A stretch of DNA of 64,000 bases, taken from JAXGOI01 sp040767605. GTDB lineage: Bacteria > Bacillota > Dehalobacteriia > UBA4068. A program made the translations under genes and the position numbers. The stretch covers positions 310,001 through 374,000 of the forward strand of contig JAXGOI010000001.1 in NCBI GenBank assembly GCA_040767605.1. Reading direction: 5' to 3'. Below are positions 60,723-64,000 of this stretch, one piece after another (within the stretch, counting starts at the first letter, position 1; every line of letters begins with the position of its first letter). Below the pieces are notes generated by a model. That model did not search any database. It was not told the DNA's origin and saw nothing but the letters and a program-made list of their open reading frames with translations.

Positions 60723-61618
60723 TTATCGCAAATAATATAAATAAAAACTTTAACGGAATTAAGGCTTTGGATAATATCAGCGCCACAATTAAAAAGGGCT
60801 CGGTTTTTGGCCTGGTGGGTACAAACGGAGCCGGTAAATCTACCTTTTTGCGGGTTCTCTCCGGCATTTATACCCCGGATAGCGGCACTGTTTTAATTGA
60901 TGATGAAAAAGTATTTGAAAATGTATCTTTAAAGGCCCGCTGCTTTTATATTTCTGATGAGCAGTACTTCTTCAGTAATTCCACCCCTAAGGATATCCGT
61001 AATTATTATGCGTCCATTTACCCCACTTTTGATAAAAACCGCTTTGACCACTTAATTAATAATTTTGATTTACCCTTGGAGCGTAAAATAAACACATTTT
61101 CTAAAGGGATGAAAAAACAAGTTTCCGTAATAGCGGCTATTTCTTCAAAAACCGATTATATTTTCTGTGATGAAACCTTTGACGGCCTTGACCCTGTAAT
61201 CCGTCAGGGGGTAAAAAGCCTTTTTGCGGCGGATGTTGAGGAAAGGCAGATGACGCCTATTATTGCATCCCACAATTTAAGGGAGCTTGAGGATATTTGC
61301 GACCATGTGGGGCTTTTGCATAAAGGGGGCATACTTCTCTCCCGGGATTTAGACGATATGAAAATTAATATCCATAAAATACAGGCCGTATTTAATCAGA
61401 GCCTGAGCCTGGCGGATTTCCCCTCTTTAGAAATTGTATCCCTCCAGCAAAGGGGTTCTTTATATACCATAACCGCCCGGGGCAATATAAATGAAATTCA
61501 ATCCCTGATTAAAGAAAAAGATCCGGTATATATGGAGGTATTACCCCTGACATTAGAAGAAATATTTATAAGCGAAACGGAGGTAAAAGGTTATGACATC
61601 AAAAAACTCCTTGCCTAA
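60719..61618 (+). CDS. ABC transporter ATP-binding protein
   Basis: A 299-residue ATPase: Walker A GLVGTNGAGKST, signature FSKGMKKQV, Walker B IFCDETFDGLDP (with Thr-Phe where DEP is usual), and H-loop ASHNLRE. A GTG start is used, 4 bases inside the gntR end, with AAGGAGGT 8 bases upstream. It is the nucleotide-binding subunit of the ABC-2 type exporter encoded next, resembling YtrB-type systems linked to envelope stress. Confidence 0.92.
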   Translation: MIIANNINKNFNGIKALDNISATIKKGSVFGLVGTNGAGKSTFLRVLSGIYTPDSGTVLIDDEKVFENVSLKARCFYISDEQYFFSNSTPKDIRNYYASIYPTFDKNRFDHLINNFDLPLERKINTFSKGMKKQVSVIAAISSKTDYIFCDETFDGLDPVIRQGVKSLFAADVEERQMTPIIASHNLRELEDICDHVGLLHKGGILLSRDLDDMKINIHKIQAVFNQSLSLADFPSLEIVSLQQRGSLYTITARGNINEIQSLIKEKDPVYMEVLPLTLEEIFISETEVKGYDIKKLLA

Positions 61619-63746
61619 GGGCGTATTTGATTTTAACTTGATTAAAGATACCATACGCAAAAATGCCTGGCTGATTACCTTGGCCTTCGTAATTTCCTTT
61701 TTTGCCATGCCGGTAGCTACGGCTTTGCAATTGCAAAATTTCTCCCCTGCGGATTTAGTCAGCCCCTGGTATATAGAGCGCCTGACAGAAATTCTCATTT
61801 TTGCCTTTTCCATTAAAAACCCTCTCTTAATAGCCATGTTTTCCGGAGCTGCTATAATTTCCGGCTGTGTTGTTTTCAGCTATCTTCACAGCAAAAAACA
61901 AATAGATTTTTTCCATTCTCTGCCCATTAAAAGAGAAAGGCTCTTTATAACAAATTATATTGCCGGCCTTTCTCTGATAATTTTACCCTATTTGGCTAAC
62001 AGCCTTTTAACCCTAATTGTTATTGCGGCCTTTGGCAAGCTGGGGGCCTTCCCGGCTATGACGGCTCTTTGGGGCGCCGCCCAGCATTTGCTTTTCTTTA
62101 TTTCCGTTTACAGCGTTGTGGTTTTAACTGCAAGTCTTACAGGCAACGGGGTAATTAATGTTTTACTCTCCCCTGTTCTTTTAGGCATAGGCCCGGCTTT
62201 GGTGGGTATTTATATGCTGATAATGCAAATATTCTATCAGAGCTATTATTCGGCCCTTTTCCCCTACGATAAATGGCTGGCCTATACCTCGCCGATTGCC
62301 AGATATATTGCATCCGCCGGTAATATACCCCTGGGTTTAAGGGGGGCTTTGGCTTTAATAGCCTTTATTATTGCCGTAACCCTTTTAGCTCTTTATCTGT
62401 ATTTGCGCCGCCCCTCGGAGGCTGCCGGCAGTGCTCTGGCCTTTAAAATCTCCCGCCCCATTATAAAATACCCTCTGGTTTTTATCGGCACCTCCATAAT
62501 GGGCCTTGCCTTTTATTCCGCCAGTGCAAATAATGGCAAGCATTTATGGCTTTTATTCGGTTTTCTTTGCGGGGCCTTTATTTCTAACGGGATTATTGAA
62601 ATCATTTACCATTTTGATTTCAAGGCTTTAAAAAGGAATTACAGAGGCCCAATTATATTCTTTATCCTCTTTTTAATTCTTTTTGCCGTTCCGGTTTTTG
62701 ATTTAACAAATTTTGATTCCTATATACCAGAAGAAGATAATGTAGCCTCAGTAAGCCTGTATATGTCCGGTGTGGATTCCTACGGCACAGGGCTAATATA
62801 TGCGCCTTACAGGCTTCAATCCAGTAGGGAGCGGAATTTGGCTTTGCTGAAAAGCGGCCTTCTTACTCAGCCGGAAAATATTAAGGCGGCCCTGGGTATT
62901 ATAAACTCGGCAATAGATTTCTCCAAAATACGGATGGAGGACAATCAGCCCTATGAGGGGGATTATTCCCGGGGCACGGATATAAATGTGCTTTACAGCC
63001 TTAAAAACGGCAAAAAAATAGCCAGAAGCTATTATATGCCCATTAAACTTATGGCTGAGGATTTAAGCCTTATTTTAGATTCCTCCGAATACAGGCTGGC
63101 ACATTTTGGGATTTTAAACATGGAGGAAGAAGAATTAAACGCCTTAATTATTAAAGAAATTCGCAGCCTGGGAGATGTTTTCTCCTTCAATGGGGAAACT
63201 TTATCCCCAGGTGTAAAAAGCGCTTTGCTTGAGGCTTATAAAAAAGATTTTATCTCCTTAAACAGCCGCATTCTTAAAGAAAATCATGCCATAGGGATTA
63301 TCTCTTTTGAAAAGCCCTACTTTGATGAAAGGGGCTACAGCTCCACATTCTCTTTGGAATACCCTGTATTCCCCTCCTTTAAAAATACCCTGGCAGAGCT
63401 GGAAGGACTGGGTATAAAAGAAAGTGATTTAGTGGGAGAACCCGGGAATATCAGCAAAATTGAAATCTATTTAGATACCCATAAATACGGCAGCGATTTT
63501 GAAATTGAATCCATTTTCCCTGACCTCCCGGCCGGCACTATAAGTTCAGATTTTAAAGACAGATCTTCTTTAGTAATTACAGACCAAGATGATATAGCTA
63601 AAATTATTTCCCAATCCTGGCCTGCCGAAGCCTTTACCTACACCCCCTTTTACTCCTCGGATTATTCCCGGGAAATTAATGTTTACTATACAACGGATAC
63701 CCAAAGTTATAATCAATTCCGCTACTATACAATTAAAAACTACTAA
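61593..63746 (+). CDS. ABC-2 type transporter permease with large soluble C-terminal region
   Basis: The 717 residues have about 8-9 membrane helices in residues 15-380 (for example VISFFAMPVATAL, LLIAMFSGAAIISGCVVFSY, SLIILPYLANSLL) with the conserved loop HSLPIKRERLF. A soluble domain of about 340 residues follows (DUF6449-like), with no enzyme motif that I recognise. It overlaps the ATPase gene by 26 bases and has its own GGAGGT. It is the third gene of the YtrA-type operon. The exported substrate is unknown; a role in cell-envelope stress is inferred from the family. Confidence 0.85.
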   Translation: MTSKNSLPKGVFDFNLIKDTIRKNAWLITLAFVISFFAMPVATALQLQNFSPADLVSPWYIERLTEILIFAFSIKNPLLIAMFSGAAIISGCVVFSYLHSKKQIDFFHSLPIKRERLFITNYIAGLSLIILPYLANSLLTLIVIAAFGKLGAFPAMTALWGAAQHLLFFISVYSVVVLTASLTGNGVINVLLSPVLLGIGPALVGIYMLIMQIFYQSYYSALFPYDKWLAYTSPIARYIASAGNIPLGLRGALALIAFIIAVTLLALYLYLRRPSEAAGSALAFKISRPIIKYPLVFIGTSIMGLAFYSASANNGKHLWLLFGFLCGAFISNGIIEIIYHFDFKALKRNYRGPIIFFILFLILFAVPVFDLTNFDSYIPEEDNVASVSLYMSGVDSYGTGLIYAPYRLQSSRERNLALLKSGLLTQPENIKAALGIINSAIDFSKIRMEDNQPYEGDYSRGTDINVLYSLKNGKKIARSYYMPIKLMAEDLSLILDSSEYRLAHFGILNMEEEELNALIIKEIRSLGDVFSFNGETLSPGVKSALLEAYKKDFISLNSRILKENHAIGIISFEKPYFDERGYSSTFSLEYPVFPSFKNTLAELEGLGIKESDLVGEPGNISKIEIYLDTHKYGSDFEIESIFPDLPAGTISSDFKDRSSLVITDQDDIAKIISQSWPAEAFTYTPFYSSDYSREINVYYTTDTQSYNQFRYYTIKNY

Positions 63747-63800
63747 TTTAAAAAGCATTTTTACCTGCCAAACCCTTCCAAGAGGTTGCAATTTAAAGGT

Positions 63801-63833
63801 AAAGGGCCCGAAGTATTTACTTCGGGCCCTTTG
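63801..63833 (+). terminator. Terminator of the ABC operon
   Basis: A 15-bp perfect stem (AAAGGGCCCGAAGTA and complement) across TT, followed by TTTGCTTT. The remaining 170 bases of the window hold no recognisable gene. Confidence 0.85.
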
Positions 63834-64000
63834 CTTTAATTAAAAGCCTGTTTGGCTGAATTAATATTTTTAAAAAATACATGCTTAGAATATTTTAAAA
63901 CCCCCGCTATCTGTCCTCCCTGAAATAAGGCAGGCTTAAATAGGCCGGGGGCTGCTTTTTGCGATTGCGCCTGAAAGAAATTGTTACTAAAACAATAATT

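Overview
The window is a chromosomal segment of an anaerobic, endospore-forming Clostridia-type Firmicute. The main evidence is a classical Clostridia/Bacilli gene chain (rbgA, rnhB, yraN, OLE RNA, oapA, dxs, tlyA, nadK, mnmM-like, argR, recN, spoIVB, spo0A), a sigma-K gene, and anaerobe markers: rubrerythrin, FeoAB, ferredoxin and a 2-hydroxyacyl-CoA dehydratase activase-like giant protein. I saw no tRNA, rRNA, CRISPR array, insertion sequence or phage gene. The base composition looks AT-rich, but I did not calculate it.

Layout. 1-16.2 kb holds metabolic and stress genes: a cut-off cysteine-desulfurase-like aminotransferase, leucyl aminopeptidase, a phosphotriesterase-like hydrolase, an AraC regulator, a DEAD-box helicase, rubrerythrin, an aldo/keto reductase, MetF, CysK and the 1447-residue activase/dehydratase fusion. 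16.5-26.1 kb holds a frameshifted MFS transporter divergent from an amidohydrolase, feoAB, an FCD-type GntR regulator, and a minus-strand set of ykvI-like transporter, lpdD-like gene, flavoprotein without its N-terminal FAD motif, and 2[4Fe-4S] ferredoxin. 26.2-28.3 kb holds three DNA-repair genes (ogt, alkA-like, uracil-DNA glycosylase family). 28.5-34.1 kb holds two methyltransferases, a PadR regulator with a clear operator, yjdF with its riboswitch, fapA, and thiW under a TPP riboswitch. 34.4-41.8 kb holds envelope and signalling genes: an SLH protein, a lipoprotein, a 7TM histidine kinase, a response regulator, a kinase-like membrane PAS protein without catalytic parts, and a MATE pump.

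42.1-55.5 kb is the most interesting part. A roughly 550-nt RNA locus without an ORF lies convergent to spo0A. It has its own promoter, many internal helices and an intrinsic terminator, and I could not assign it to a family. About 10 kb further on, an OLE RNA (about 590 nt, with its own promoter) lies directly upstream of oapA, which encodes its membrane partner. Two large ornate RNAs therefore lie close to the sporulation master regulator. 55.6-64 kb holds aroK, yqeG, an asparaginase, nudC, sigK and a YtrA-type GntR/ABC transporter operon with a candidate autoregulatory operator.

How the genes work together. The minus-strand chain from rbgA to spo0A combines ribosome assembly, RNA and DNA maintenance, isoprenoid precursor synthesis, NADP supply, arginine control and sporulation commitment. 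Short overlaps (rbgA/rnhB, rnhB/yraN) and a 2-nt nadK/mnmM gap suggest co-transcription in blocks. Several start codons were moved from the longest ORF to positions with a good ribosome binding site; GTG and TTG starts are common, and ogt appears to lack any standard start codon. Short tandem repeats of 16-21 bp recur in coding and non-coding DNA.
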